This document shows, piece by piece, positions 44,330 through 54,031 of a stretch of 64,000 nucleotides of DNA; position 1 is the first letter of the stretch, and every line of letters starts with the position of its first letter. Below the pieces are notes generated by a model that ran no database searches, was not told the DNA's origin, and saw only the letters and a program-made list of their open reading frames with translations. The stretch is from contig NZ_SEUI01000005.1 of the NCBI RefSeq assembly GCF_008370255.1, positions 300,013 through 364,012 of the forward strand, given 5' to 3'. This DNA comes from Pseudoalteromonas sp. FUC4 (lineage in GTDB: Bacteria; Pseudomonadota; Gammaproteobacteria; Enterobacterales; Alteromonadaceae). A program made the translations under genes and the position numbers.

Positions 44330-44902
44330 ATGCCAAAGGCGAGTGATGTTAAAAAAGGTACTGCTATTGACTTCAATGGCCGCGTTTTAGTTGTAAAAGA
44401 TATTGTGCGTTCTGTGCCGCAAGGTCGTGCTGGTGGTAGTTTATACCGTATGCGTTTATACGATGTGGTAACCGGTGGTAAAGTTGACGAAACATTCAAA
44501 GACAGTGACATGCTAACGCTGGCTGATTTAACACGCCGTGAAGTAATGCTATCGTACATTGATGGCGACGAGTATGTGTTCATGGATAATGAAGATTACA
44601 CGCCTTACAACTTAAACAAAGATGCTATTAGCGAAGAAATTTTATTTGTTAATGAAGAAACGCAAGGCGTACACGTAATTGTTATTGATGGCGCGCCAGT
44701 AGGGCTTGATTTACCTTCAAGTGTTGAACTTGTTGTTGAAGAAACAGACCCATCTATTAAAGGTGCATCTGCAAGTGCGCGTTCAAAACCTGCACGTATG
44801 TCTACTGGTTTAAATATTTCTGTGCCAGAGCATATTTCAACAGGTGACCGTATCCGTATTAATACTGTTGAACACAAATTTATGGGTCGTGCTGAAAAGT
44901 AA
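44330..44902 (+). CDS. yeiP: Elongation factor P-like protein YeiP (EfpL)
   Basis: At 190 residues it equals E. coli YeiP in length. It has the three EF-P-type domains: KOW-like N-terminus ([12 protein letters not shown]), a central OB domain with D-G-D-E-Y-V-F-M-D, and a C-terminal OB domain ending H-K-F-M-G-R-A. The loop at the position of the modified EF-P lysine reads V-P-Q-G-R-A-G-G with Arg, typical of YeiP rather than EF-P. YeiP helps ribosomes through certain stalling motifs. Monocistronic, with its own terminator. Confidence 0.93.
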   Translation: MPKASDVKKGTAIDFNGRVLVVKDIVRSVPQGRAGGSLYRMRLYDVVTGGKVDETFKDSDMLTLADLTRREVMLSYIDGDEYVFMDNEDYTPYNLNKDAISEEILFVNEETQGVHVIVIDGAPVGLDLPSSVELVVEETDPSIKGASASARSKPARMSTGLNISVPEHISTGDRIRINTVEHKFMGRAEK

Positions 44903-44920
44903 CCCTTAAATTATAATTTT

Positions 44921-44957
44921 AAAAGCCGAATCTGTATTTAACAGCTTCGGCTTTTTT
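44921..44957 (+). terminator. Rho-independent terminator
   Basis: AAAAGCCGAA (44921-44930) and TTCGGCTTTT (44946-44955) with inner CTG/CAG pairing and a T run. Ends yeiP. Confidence 0.85.
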
Positions 44958-45035
44958 GCGCGCAGGGATTTGTTGCTTTAAATTTAATCACGTTAGCGTT
45001 AAAATAATCGCCGTATTTTTGAGCAACTTTAAGGC

Positions 45036-45236
45036 GTGATTTTGTTTATAGTTTTACTAAGCAGTGCTTTTATAGCTTTAATGTATTTAGAAGCTATTAA
45101 AAAAGGCATGCCAATTAAGCGATGGCTTATTTTAGGCGGTTTACTTGGGCCTGTGGCTTGGTGCTTGTTTAATCTACATTATCGCCGTGCATTAGTAAAA
45201 AATGTAGGTATAAACGCATGTATATGGCGCCCCTAA
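45036..45236 (+). CDS. Small membrane protein
   Basis: A 66-residue protein from a GTG start, with two hydrophobic segments (residues 1-17 and about 30-45) and a basic region N-L-H-Y-R-R-A-L-V-K. The G-G-L-L-G-P-V-A-W motif in the second segment looks like conserved protein rather than chance. AAGG lies very close to the GTG, so the start may be different. Its TAA overlaps the stop codon of the convergent GGDEF-EAL gene. Function unknown. Confidence 0.5.
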   Translation: MILFIVLLSSAFIALMYLEAIKKGMPIKRWLILGGLLGPVAWCLFNLHYRRALVKNVGINACIWRP

Positions 45237-47485
45237 TTTATTGACGCCACTTTTTTATTTGCTCTAATTAAGCTTGGTGCTGCTTTAGTTTGTTGCTGCT
45301 TTAAAAATTCAGTAAATTCACTTTTTGATAATGGTTTAGAATAGTAATAACCTTGTACTGTTTCGCAATTAAGCTTTTTTAGTATATCAATTTGATGAGC
45401 TTGTTCTACACCTTCAGCAACTACATGTAAATCAAGGTTATGCGCAATAGTGACTATTGAGTCGACCATATTACGGCCACGTTCGTTGGTCATGTCATCT
45501 ATAAATGCTTTATCTACTTTAAGTGTATTAAGCGGAAATTGCTTTAAATACGCTAAGGAAGAATAGCCCGTACCAAAGTCATCCATTGCCAAATGAATAC
45601 CTCGGGCACTTAACGAGCGCATAATAGCAATGGCTTCTTTTGGGTCGTCCATTACGGTACCTTCTGTTATTTCAAGTTCTAAAAAGTACGAAGGTAATTC
45701 GTTTTTTTGCAAAATAACATCAATACGTGAGGTTAAATCGGGAAGGCTAAATTGCTTTGCTGATAAGTTAACGGCTACTCGACCGCTAAATAAACCGCTA
45801 TCTAGCCATTCTTTTACGTCTCGGCAGGCTTTGTTTAATACCACTTCACCAATTTCAATTATTTGGCCTGTTTCCTCGGCAATGGGTATAAATACGCCTG
45901 GGCTAATAATACCTTTTTTAGGCGTAATAAAGCGCACTAACGCTTCCATGCCGATTAGCTTACCAGTGCGAATATTCATTTTTGGTTGGTAGTACACTTC
46001 AAAATGATCTTCTTTTAAGCCAAAGCGCATAAGGTTTTCTATTTGAAGGCGTTTTACTGCTTGGCGGTTCATTGTGTCGTTAAAAAATAGGTAACTATTA
46101 CCTTTCTTTTTAGCATGATACATCGCGGTATCTGCATTTTTTAATAAAAGCTCTGGCGTATTGCCATCTTCGGGGAATAACACGATACCTACGCTTGAGG
46201 TAATCGCCAGTTCGTGGCCTGCCATCTTAAATGGTGTAGCAATGGCTGCTAAAAACTGCTTAGCCATGCGTGTAATTACATGTATGTCGTTAGTGTCAGA
46301 CATTACCAGCGCAAACTCATCGCCGCCTAAACGATAAAATACATCATTTTCGCGGGTTAATTTATTTAAGCGCATTGCTAGTTTAGCTAATAAGCTGTCA
46401 CCTAGCTGATGCCCTAACGAGTCATTTATTTTTTTAAAGTTATCTAAGTCGAACACAAGCAAGGCGTGGTGCGAGTTGAGTTTTACTAGTTTATGTAAAT
46501 CGGTAAAAAATAAATTTCGGTTAGGAAGACTCGTTGTACGATCTCGGTTTGATAGGTTATGCAGCTGCGATTCGGCTTTTTTACGCTCTGTTAAATCGGA
46601 ATAAACCACTACATAGTTGGTTATTTGATTTTGATCGTTTTTAATTTCATCTATCGAAATTTCTATAGGTAATAAAACGCGTTCACTATTACGAAGCTTC
46701 ACTTCTTGTTGAATATGTTCGCGCTCTTTTACTATTTCAATAATTTTGTTTGTATAGCTTGGCTCATACCCAGATAGGTTGAAATCTTTTCCTAGGTATT
46801 GTTCGCGTACGCCACCAAATAAGGTTAAAAAGCTGGGGTTTATATCAACCAGTTTAAAGTTTTTATCATAAATTGCTAAGGCGTCAGTGAGCGACTCAAC
46901 ACATTTTGCAAAAAGGTTTAAGCGCTCTTCAGTTGATTTTAACTGTGATATATCGCGAACGGTACCTGTCATTCTAAGAGGTGATAAGTTAGCGTCTTTT
47001 TCAATTATTTTTCCGCGATCGAGCACCCAGTGCCAACGACCAAATGTATCTTTGATTCGGTAAGTAGCTTCAAAAAAAGCAGACTGCTCTGCAAAATGCA
47101 CTTTTAATAAGTGTTCAACGTTATTAATATCGTGAGGGTGAATCAGACCCTTGTTTGGTGGAAACCCCATTAAAGTCGTGGCGTCCATTAAGTATTTATC
47201 GTTAATACGAATGACTTCGCCTGTTTTTATGTTCCAATCCCATAGGGTATCACCGCTACCTTCAACGGTGCTTTTTAAGCGTTTTTCAGAAAGGCGGAGC
47301 TGACGGCGCGAACGCCTAAGTTTGTGGATTACAAATAACAGGTAGGGCAAAGCAAGCGCTATAATGGCACTTGCAAGTATGAGTATATTGTCGGAGTTGT
47401 AATTAAGTGATGACTCAAAGGCAAATAGCTCAAATGAGTAAGCAAGTACTACAAGCATGTTTAGCTTTATTATTATTTTTATCAT
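45233..47485 (-). CDS. Membrane PAS-PAS-GGDEF-EAL protein (cyclic-di-GMP turnover)
   Basis: A 750-residue protein. Two N-terminal hydrophobic segments (residues about 8-24 and 34-54), PAS domains at about 70-185 and 190-300, a GGDEF domain at about 315-480 with the intact R-L-G-G-D-E-F (residues near 387), and an EAL domain at 490-740 with M-E-A-L-V-R-F near 513, E-I-T-E-G and D-D-F-G-T-G-Y-S. Both catalytic motifs look complete, so it may make and degrade cyclic-di-GMP. It may influence adhesion, for which the giant surface protein is a possible target; this is inference. Monocistronic. Confidence 0.92.
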   Translation of the reverse strand: MIKIIIKLNMLVVLAYSFELFAFESSLNYNSDNILILASAIIALALPYLLFVIHKLRRSRRQLRLSEKRLKSTVEGSGDTLWDWNIKTGEVIRINDKYLMDATTLMGFPPNKGLIHPHDINNVEHLLKVHFAEQSAFFEATYRIKDTFGRWHWVLDRGKIIEKDANLSPLRMTGTVRDISQLKSTEERLNLFAKCVESLTDALAIYDKNFKLVDINPSFLTLFGGVREQYLGKDFNLSGYEPSYTNKIIEIVKEREHIQQEVKLRNSERVLLPIEISIDEIKNDQNQITNYVVVYSDLTERKKAESQLHNLSNRDRTTSLPNRNLFFTDLHKLVKLNSHHALLVFDLDNFKKINDSLGHQLGDSLLAKLAMRLNKLTRENDVFYRLGGDEFALVMSDTNDIHVITRMAKQFLAAIATPFKMAGHELAITSSVGIVLFPEDGNTPELLLKNADTAMYHAKKKGNSYLFFNDTMNRQAVKRLQIENLMRFGLKEDHFEVYYQPKMNIRTGKLIGMEALVRFITPKKGIISPGVFIPIAEETGQIIEIGEVVLNKACRDVKEWLDSGLFSGRVAVNLSAKQFSLPDLTSRIDVILQKNELPSYFLELEITEGTVMDDPKEAIAIMRSLSARGIHLAMDDFGTGYSSLAYLKQFPLNTLKVDKAFIDDMTNERGRNMVDSIVTIAHNLDLHVVAEGVEQAHQIDILKKLNCETVQGYYYSKPLSKSEFTEFLKQQQTKAAPSLIRANKKVASIN

Positions 47486-47538
47486 TTTTGATTACTTCTA
47501 ATTTACAAATGATAATTTAAAACAAGCTAAACCTAGTG

Positions 47539-50262
47539 TCAAAGAGATTGAGAGTAAACGGGCATATTTTGAGATTTATTGACTTTTGCCGAGCTTAAAA
47601 GCTCATATCTTGGTCTATTATCATCAAATAGGCTTAGTGCATAAATTTTAATTTCTTTTAGTGTTAGTGCGTTTAGTGCATCTAAAAGTCGCTGTTGCAT
47701 ATGAAATTCATGATCTCTGTTACCAATAGCAAGCCATAACCGTTGTGAGCGCAGGCGCAGATTTTTATCTTTTTCTGCAATATGCGTACTTAGGCCATGC
47801 TTTTGCTGTTGCCAATCGTTTTCATCAAGCACATCAATATTATCAAGGTAATTTTTAATAAAGTGGTTGTGGCGGTGCAATAGTGTTTTTGCATCGAACT
47901 TAGGTGACTGCACGTAAAAGGCGATGCCAGCACGTGTATTAAAAGGCGCATAACCTGCGCCAACCAAATAACCTAGCTGTTGTGTAGTGCGTAATTCATT
48001 AAAATAATCTTGATTAATTAAATGATTAAGCGCCATCATTTTTACTTTTTCAGCTACGCAATCCGTTTGTGCTTGATAGTAAATAACCATTGCATGGTCG
48101 CTACAAGGAAGTTCTAACTCATAGCGAGTTACTTTTTTAATTTCAAAAAGAGGGCGTCTTAAGTCTTCAATTATAGCTGCGCTTTTTAAATGATCAGCGA
48201 CTTTTTTTTGAAAGGCTATTGCATCACTTTGCTGCCAATTACCATGCAAAAACGACTCAACGTGAAGCGCTTTAAAAAAGTCATTTCTGAATTCATTAAA
48301 TTGTTGAAAGCAGGTGTTTTTTAACGCTGTTGCAAGTTCCCCAGGTTGTGGGTTCCAAGGCATTATTTTTGCGCCTAAAATGCTAAATAGCTTACTGACT
48401 GGTTTGTTTTGGTTGCTATTGCGCCAATGCCTTACAAGTTGCTTTTTATACTCGGCAAAGCGCTTTGCACAAATTTCTACATTAAATAAAGCATCTATTA
48501 ATTGATCAACAAGTTCTAACTGGCTAGATGAAAGCCCAGCGGTATGTAAAGTTAACCCACCTTGATGTGAGGTTAAGTGGTAGCTGAGCCCTGCAAGCTC
48601 CGCAGGATAAAATTGTTCGCCCACGCTATCCATAAATAAATCAGTAAATAAGCGGGTGAGTGCCATATGTTTTACGTCTTTTACGGCTAAATCAGAATCC
48701 ATGGCCAAATAAAAATGCCCTTTAGCTACGCGAAAAGTGTTGTCTTGTTTAAACCAAAAATCAAAACCGGGCTCTTTTACTAATAACTCGGGTTTTGTTT
48801 GTGGTTTTATGACATCAAATAGCACCACTTCTTTTGTTAAATAGGGATTAGCGGTAGGAAGCAGCATTTCGCTCAGCGGCTTATTTATCTCGCTAAGGGC
48901 ATCAAGCCAGCTAGGTGAAACATGCTCTACTTTATATGGCGTGTTGTACCAAGCCGTTTTATGTTCAGGCTCTACATCAGGGTGTATAAGTACAATGCGC
49001 ATATTATGAGGTGTTAACCATTGCATGGCCATTTCATGAGTCGCTTTTTTAAAGCCCTCCATTAAATAGTCGCCTTGCAGGTAGTTTACTTCGTCATAGT
49101 GCTGCATATTAATGCTTAAGTTACTAACCCAATCAATTAAGCGCGATTTTTCTTGGTTATCAAATGCTATTTGTAATAGATTTTTTTTATCTTGATATAG
49201 GCGCGGTAATCGCTCGGTGTTGGCATTAATTAAGCAAATGTATTCAAACACCATTTCAATAATATCTTCGAAGTATTCAATGCCTTCATCGGTAAGCGCT
49301 AAGCTAATATTAAAATCTTTGAAGTTGCTGCCATTAATACCGCCACCAGCAGAAAGTGCATTGATCCAGCCTTGTTCTTTTAAAATAGAATAAAGCGAAC
49401 CGGCGCCTTCATAGCCAAGTAAATGAGCTATAAAACTCACCGTTTTGTGACGATAGAAGTCATCAATATTAGGCATTGCAAAGCTAATAATAAGTTTTTG
49501 CATATGCTTATGCGGCTCAATATGAAGTATTTTTCCTATGTCTTGCTTGCGATAAAGTGGCTCACTAATCTCTGGCTTTTTAAGGTTTTTGTTGCCGTTA
49601 ATTGCGCTAAAGTAAGTGTGCGTCCAACTTTGCAGAGTATCTAGCTCTTCATTAGCGCATATAACCAACGTCATCCATTGAGCTTGGTAGTAGTTATTAA
49701 AAAAATCACGTAGCTCGTCGCTTATACAGCGCTCTCTGTCAGCTAGAGTTTGTAGGTTACCCACAGAAAATTTAGCAAATGGATGAGCAGGGTTTACTGT
49801 TTCTTTATGGGCCTGATAAATACGGCGACCATCGTCTTTTATTTTTAGTTTAAACTCGGCTTCAATTGCGTTTCGTTCTTTTTCTGTTTCGGCTGAATTT
49901 AAAAGAGGCGCAATAAAAAAACGGCTAAATTGGGTAAGCGCCTGTTCAAATTCTTGGTTATTAATATCAAAAAAGTAACAGGTATGCTCAGTACCAGTCC
50001 ACGCATTGGTGTTCCCGCCAGCTTGCGAAACAAAATTATTAAAACTGCCTGAATCTGGGTATTGGTCTGTGCCTAAAAAAAGCATGTGCTCTAAAAAGTG
50101 TGCGAGGCCTTGCCTGTCAAGAGGGTCGTCAAAATGTCCGGCGTTAACTGCCATTGATGCTGCCGCTTTTGTAGAATCTTTATCTTGCACTAATAGTACT
50201 TTTAGACCATTGTCCAGTGTAAAGGCACGGTATGCTCTGTTATCATTGCGGCTGATATTCAA
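47539..50262 (-). CDS. M16 family metalloprotease (insulinase/pitrilysin-like)
   Basis: A 907-residue zinc protease. The inverted zinc motif H-F-L-E-H is at residues 55-59, with the downstream Glu in E-R-N-A-I-E-A-E-F. The four M16 half-domains are present, and the length is near E. coli Ptr (about 960). There is no signal peptide, so it is likely cytoplasmic. The start codon is TTG at 50260-50262, with a well placed AGGAG (minus strand of 50269-50273); no better ATG is in frame. Members degrade small peptides. Confidence 0.9.
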   Translation of the reverse strand: MNISRNDNRAYRAFTLDNGLKVLLVQDKDSTKAAASMAVNAGHFDDPLDRQGLAHFLEHMLFLGTDQYPDSGSFNNFVSQAGGNTNAWTGTEHTCYFFDINNQEFEQALTQFSRFFIAPLLNSAETEKERNAIEAEFKLKIKDDGRRIYQAHKETVNPAHPFAKFSVGNLQTLADRERCISDELRDFFNNYYQAQWMTLVICANEELDTLQSWTHTYFSAINGNKNLKKPEISEPLYRKQDIGKILHIEPHKHMQKLIISFAMPNIDDFYRHKTVSFIAHLLGYEGAGSLYSILKEQGWINALSAGGGINGSNFKDFNISLALTDEGIEYFEDIIEMVFEYICLINANTERLPRLYQDKKNLLQIAFDNQEKSRLIDWVSNLSINMQHYDEVNYLQGDYLMEGFKKATHEMAMQWLTPHNMRIVLIHPDVEPEHKTAWYNTPYKVEHVSPSWLDALSEINKPLSEMLLPTANPYLTKEVVLFDVIKPQTKPELLVKEPGFDFWFKQDNTFRVAKGHFYLAMDSDLAVKDVKHMALTRLFTDLFMDSVGEQFYPAELAGLSYHLTSHQGGLTLHTAGLSSSQLELVDQLIDALFNVEICAKRFAEYKKQLVRHWRNSNQNKPVSKLFSILGAKIMPWNPQPGELATALKNTCFQQFNEFRNDFFKALHVESFLHGNWQQSDAIAFQKKVADHLKSAAIIEDLRRPLFEIKKVTRYELELPCSDHAMVIYYQAQTDCVAEKVKMMALNHLINQDYFNELRTTQQLGYLVGAGYAPFNTRAGIAFYVQSPKFDAKTLLHRHNHFIKNYLDNIDVLDENDWQQQKHGLSTHIAEKDKNLRLRSQRLWLAIGNRDHEFHMQQRLLDALNALTLKEIKIYALSLFDDNRPRYELLSSAKVNKSQNMPVYSQSL

Positions 50263-50454
50263 ATGATGCTCCTGAAACTAAACGTTTACTTGTTAACAAC
50301 AGATGATGGCTTCAGGAAAGCGAAATATAGCTTGAAAATTTACCTGAGTCTCATGAAAGAACTATTTTAGAAATAAATAGGTTTATGTTGTCAATATAGC
50401 TGACAAACGGGCAAACTGGCTACTGTTTTATATTCTTTAATTGGTTGATTTTTT

Positions 50455-50925
50455 ATGAAAACAATCCTAATAATGCGCCACGGCGAAGCAACACCAATGC
50501 AGGCTGATGATGCAGGTAGAAATTTAACCCAAGCAGGGCATAATGAAGCTGAAAAAATGGGTCTTTGGCTCAATAAAACACATCACCCGGATGCACTATT
50601 AGTTAGTCCTTACATTCGAGCGCAGCAAACGGCGGCAGGTGTTGCTAAAAATAACGAATTTAAATTTAGCGAAACCACGTCTGATATAATCCCTGAGGGC
50701 AAGCCTCAAATTGCCGCTGATTACATCGAAACACTCATAGCTACTCACCCCCAATGTAATACGTGGCTCATTGTAGCCCATATGCCTATTGTCAGTTATT
50801 TAGTGGATCAATTAAGCCCTGGCAACATGCCAATTTTTAATACGGGTGCCGTTGCTGTTATTAATTACGATGAACAAACCCAGCGTAGTAGTTATTTAAG
50901 TATAAATGCCCCAGAAAACGTTTAA
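50455..50925 (+). CDS. sixA: Phosphohistidine phosphatase SixA
   Basis: A 156-residue histidine phosphatase-superfamily protein starting with I-L-I-M-R-H-G-E-A, where the R-H-G His is the phosphate acceptor; later V-S-P-Y-I-R-A-Q-Q-T and V-A-H-M-P-I-V. SixA removes phosphate from histidine phosphotransfer proteins such as ArcB and components of the nitrogen phosphotransferase system. In E. coli it is next to fadJ; here it has moved. A RidA-family gene follows in 24 bases. Confidence 0.92.
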   Translation: MKTILIMRHGEATPMQADDAGRNLTQAGHNEAEKMGLWLNKTHHPDALLVSPYIRAQQTAAGVAKNNEFKFSETTSDIIPEGKPQIAADYIETLIATHPQCNTWLIVAHMPIVSYLVDQLSPGNMPIFNTGAVAVINYDEQTQRSSYLSINAPENV

Positions 50926-50949
50926 ATATAAATAATTGAGTAAATTAAA

Positions 50950-51300
50950 ATGACGATAGAACGCTTACAAACAGGTGCGCGCATGAGCCGCATAGTAAAA
51001 CACAATGGTACTGTGTATTTATGTGGGCAAGTATGCGCCGACGCACAAAAAGATATCAAAGAACAAACTCAAACCATGCTTGATAAAGTTGAGGCATTGC
51101 TTGATGAAGCGGGAAGTTCAAAAGAACATATGCTTAGCGCGACTATTTATGTGAAGAGCATGGAATACTTTGCTGATATGAATACAGTATGGGATGCGTG
51201 GGTAACCGAGGGTTATGCACCAGCACGTGCCTGCGTAGAAGCTAAAATGGCACGTGATGCACTACTCGTCGAAATATCTGTTGTAGCGGCCTTAAAGTAA
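50950..51300 (+). CDS. RidA family protein
   Basis: A 116-residue protein of the YjgF/YER057c/RidA group. It carries the C-terminal signature [17 protein letters not shown], and G-Q-V-C-A-D-A plus T-I-Y-V-K-S-M. It resembles the YoaB-like subgroup. RidA itself hydrolyses reactive enamine/imine intermediates; this subgroup is less well defined. It is probably cotranscribed with sixA. Confidence 0.88.
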   Translation: MTIERLQTGARMSRIVKHNGTVYLCGQVCADAQKDIKEQTQTMLDKVEALLDEAGSSKEHMLSATIYVKSMEYFADMNTVWDAWVTEGYAPARACVEAKMARDALLVEISVVAALK

Positions 51301-51352
51301 TTTGATTAAACAATTATATAGCTCATGGCAGTTTTGTTAGTTATATAGTTGT

Positions 51353-52294
51353 TTAAAGCAAAATAGCCAACCAAAAGCTAAAACTCAACATACACAATAT
51401 AGTAGAAAGTACCACCGTTCCTGCAAGCGTTGCTTGATGCTGTTTTAACTGACACGCAATTAAGTAAGCATTTACCCCTACAGGTGATGCACTCAATAGA
51501 ACTAGCACATTTCTTATTTGCTCATCTAGCTCAAACACATAAGTTGCTGCAACAAATACCCCAGCCGGTAATATAATAATTTTTAATAATGAAGACATAA
51601 GCGCGGGCTGCCAGTTTGCCGCTATTTTATAAAATACTAAGTTTGCCCCAAGTACGAATAAAGCACACACAATAGCGGGTTTGGCGAGTAAATCTATACT
51701 GCTTACTAAATTATCGTATAGAGTTAGCCCCGATACATTAATGATCAACCCACAACCAATACTCAGTACGATAGGGTTTAACAGCATGCTCTTGCCAAAG
51801 TTGTACCATGAGAAGTTTTCAGCATTTCCTTTTGCCCCAATTAAAAAGGTGAGGGCAAATAGCAATGTGCTATGAAAGGTGATGATCATAAATGCAATAG
51901 CAATCATCTCTTTACCCAGTGACGCTATAACAATTGGGATACCTACCAAAACCATATTTGAATAACTTCCTGCCAAACCAAATACGCTGTGTTGTTGATA
52001 ATTTATGGCTTTATTATTAGAACATGGCTTATTTAAGTAAAAGCGGTCTATTAAAATGCCTAATCCAAACACACATAAAACCGGTATGTAAAAACTCATA
52101 AATGCAAAAAGGCTGATGCTTTGCTGCAGGTTTATTTGCGACATATTTAACACTAAAAAGGCCGGTAAACTCACATAAAAAGTAAATTTACTTAGACCCG
52201 CAATGTGTTGTTCGTTAAAAAATTTTAACTTACAACAGCTATAACCAAGCGCAACAATAAAAATGAGCGGAAAAATAATTGAAAAAATATGCAC
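51353..52294 (-). CDS. AEC family transporter (auxin efflux carrier-like)
   Basis: A 313-residue protein with about ten membrane segments. It begins H-I-F-S-I-I-F-P-L-I-F-I-V-A-L-G-Y and has N-P-I-V-L-S-I-G-C-G near residue 170 and S-P-V-G-V-N-A-Y-L-I-A near residue 278, features of the AEC permeases (malonate or auxin carrier type). Substrate unknown. Confidence 0.87.
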   Translation of the reverse strand: MHIFSIIFPLIFIVALGYSCCKLKFFNEQHIAGLSKFTFYVSLPAFLVLNMSQINLQQSISLFAFMSFYIPVLCVFGLGILIDRFYLNKPCSNNKAINYQQHSVFGLAGSYSNMVLVGIPIVIASLGKEMIAIAFMIITFHSTLLFALTFLIGAKGNAENFSWYNFGKSMLLNPIVLSIGCGLIINVSGLTLYDNLVSSIDLLAKPAIVCALFVLGANLVFYKIAANWQPALMSSLLKIIILPAGVFVAATYVFELDEQIRNVLVLLSASPVGVNAYLIACQLKQHQATLAGTVVLSTILCMLSFSFWLAILL

Positions 52295-52321
52295 GTAGTT
52301 ACATCCTAGTAATAGCTAAAG

Positions 52322-52879
52322 TTAGCGTCTAAATTCATCACTTTGCGGTAAATTAATTAGTATGAGTACAGCACCTCTACCACCATATTCGAGAGGGGCT
52401 TGGTGCATCGCTATTACGTCAGGGTGCTGTACTAAGTACTGAGGCACTTTGTGCTTTAGTACGCCGCCACCAATACCGTGCACTACACATGCACAATAAT
52501 AATGCTGCTTTTTACATTCGTGAATGAGTCCAGCGAGTTCATCTTTAGCAAGTTCTTTATTTAAGCCATGTAAATCTAGCGTCAAATCGGGTGCAAAGTC
52601 ACCACGGCGAAGCTGTTTAGCTAGGAAAGTATCTTGGCCAGGTTTTACATATTTAACCGTGCCGTGGGTGTCTATATCGGGAATATAAACGTCTGAGAAG
52701 AAAAATTCAGATTGAGACTGCTTTTTTTGCTGGGCAAATTGCTTAGCTTGTGACACCTTAGGCTTTGTATCAAAACGATGAGTATCTTGTTTAAATACTT
52801 TGGCGCCTGTGATCGTTTGACGAAATAAGATGATGTCGTCATTGCTTAGGGACGAATGTGATGGAGTGTCTTTTTTCAT
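52322..52879 (-). CDS. smrB: Endonuclease SmrB (Smr domain)
   Basis: A 185-residue protein with a C-terminal Smr domain: L-D-L-H-G-L near residue 100 and V-V-H-G-I-G-G-G-V-L-K near 138. In E. coli SmrB cuts mRNA between collided ribosomes to start rescue. The N-terminal half is polar with K-P-K-V-S-Q-A-K-Q. It is divergent from prmB, as in E. coli. Confidence 0.92.
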   Translation of the reverse strand: MKKDTPSHSSLSNDDIILFRQTITGAKVFKQDTHRFDTKPKVSQAKQFAQQKKQSQSEFFFSDVYIPDIDTHGTVKYVKPGQDTFLAKQLRRGDFAPDLTLDLHGLNKELAKDELAGLIHECKKQHYYCACVVHGIGGGVLKHKVPQYLVQHPDVIAMHQAPLEYGGRGAVLILINLPQSDEFRR

Positions 52880-53031
52880 AACTATTACCTAAACAAAAAA
52901 ACGTAAAAACGCAGCGCAAAAGGCGGTACAATACTTAAATGAGGGGCAATTGTAATTTGCCCAGCGCAGATAGGCAATGCAATCGTCTTAAAGACTCAAA
53001 ACAGTCAGTAAGCTAATACAGGTAAAAATAT

Positions 53032-53967
53032 ATGAGCGATTTACAAATAGAAGAAGCAACACTCGAAGAAGCCGTTGCAGAACTGTCAACTTTACATGAC
53101 TGGTTACGTTGGACTACAAGCCAATTTGCAAGTAGTAGTATATTTTTTGGACACGGTACAGATAACGCATGGGATGAAGCTGTAAGCTTATTACTGCCTG
53201 CGCTTAGCTTGCCTGTTGATGCGCCAAAAGAATTAATGCACGCGCGTTTAACAAGCACAGAAAAAAATCGACTTGCGGGTCTTATTGCAGAACGTATTAA
53301 CGACTGCACACCAGTACCTTACTTAACAAACATTGCATGGTTTGCGGGTATGCCATTTTATGTGGATGAACGTGTGCTTATACCTCGCTCACCGTTTGCT
53401 GAGCTTATCAGCAACCGCTTTACACCCTGGCTTGAAGAGCCACAATCGGTTAACCGCATATTAGATTTATGTACGGGGTCGGGTTGTATCGCAATTGCAC
53501 TTGCGCAAGCTTTTGAGCAGGCACAAGTTGATGCGGTAGATATATCGTATGAAGCGCTTGAAGTGACAGACATTAACATTAACGATTACATGTTGAGTGA
53601 TCGCGTGTTACCTATTCAGTCTGATGTATTTAGCGGTGTACCAGGTCAAAAATACGACCTAATAGTAGCAAACCCACCGTATGTTGATGCAGAAGATATG
53701 GCTGACCTGCCACGTGAATTTCATCATGAACCAGAGCTTGGGCTTGCGTCAGGCCACGATGGTTTAGATGTAACCCGAACTATATTGAGCGAAGCGAGTG
53801 AACATCTAACTGATAACGGTTTGTTATTTGTAGAAGTTGGTAACTCTATGGTACATATGGATGCACTGTATCCGGGCGCGCCGTTTGAATGGATTGAATT
53901 TGAACAAGGCGGCTTAGGCGTATTTGTAATTAGCAAAAAGCAGCTAGATGAGTATTTTGCAAAATAA
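53032..53967 (+). CDS. prmB: 50S ribosomal protein L3 glutamine methyltransferase
   Basis: A 311-residue SAM-dependent methyltransferase (E. coli PrmB is 310). It methylates a Gln of ribosomal protein L3. Motifs: R-I-L-D-L-C-T-G-S-G-C-I near residue 143, the acceptor-site N-P-P-Y-V-D near residue 213 and E-V-G-N-S. The N-terminal helical domain L-H-D-W-L-R-W is typical. Upstream of aroC as in E. coli. Confidence 0.95.
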   Translation: MSDLQIEEATLEEAVAELSTLHDWLRWTTSQFASSSIFFGHGTDNAWDEAVSLLLPALSLPVDAPKELMHARLTSTEKNRLAGLIAERINDCTPVPYLTNIAWFAGMPFYVDERVLIPRSPFAELISNRFTPWLEEPQSVNRILDLCTGSGCIAIALAQAFEQAQVDAVDISYEALEVTDININDYMLSDRVLPIQSDVFSGVPGQKYDLIVANPPYVDAEDMADLPREFHHEPELGLASGHDGLDVTRTILSEASEHLTDNGLLFVEVGNSMVHMDALYPGAPFEWIEFEQGGLGVFVISKKQLDEYFAK

Positions 53968-53977
53968 GTAAAAAATG

Positions 53978-54004
53978 AATAGCCAAGCCCTGTGCTTGGC
54001 TATT
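53978..54004 (+). promoter_or_regulatory. Hairpin in the prmB-aroC gap
   Basis: AATAGCCAAGC (53978-53988) and GCTTGGCTATT (53994-54004) form a perfect 11-base-pair stem with loop CCTGT. No T run follows, so it is more likely an mRNA-stabilising or attenuating structure than a terminator. It lies 27 bases before the aroC start. Confidence 0.5.
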
Positions 54005-54031
54005 GGTAGTCATTAGGAATGAGGAAAGTTA

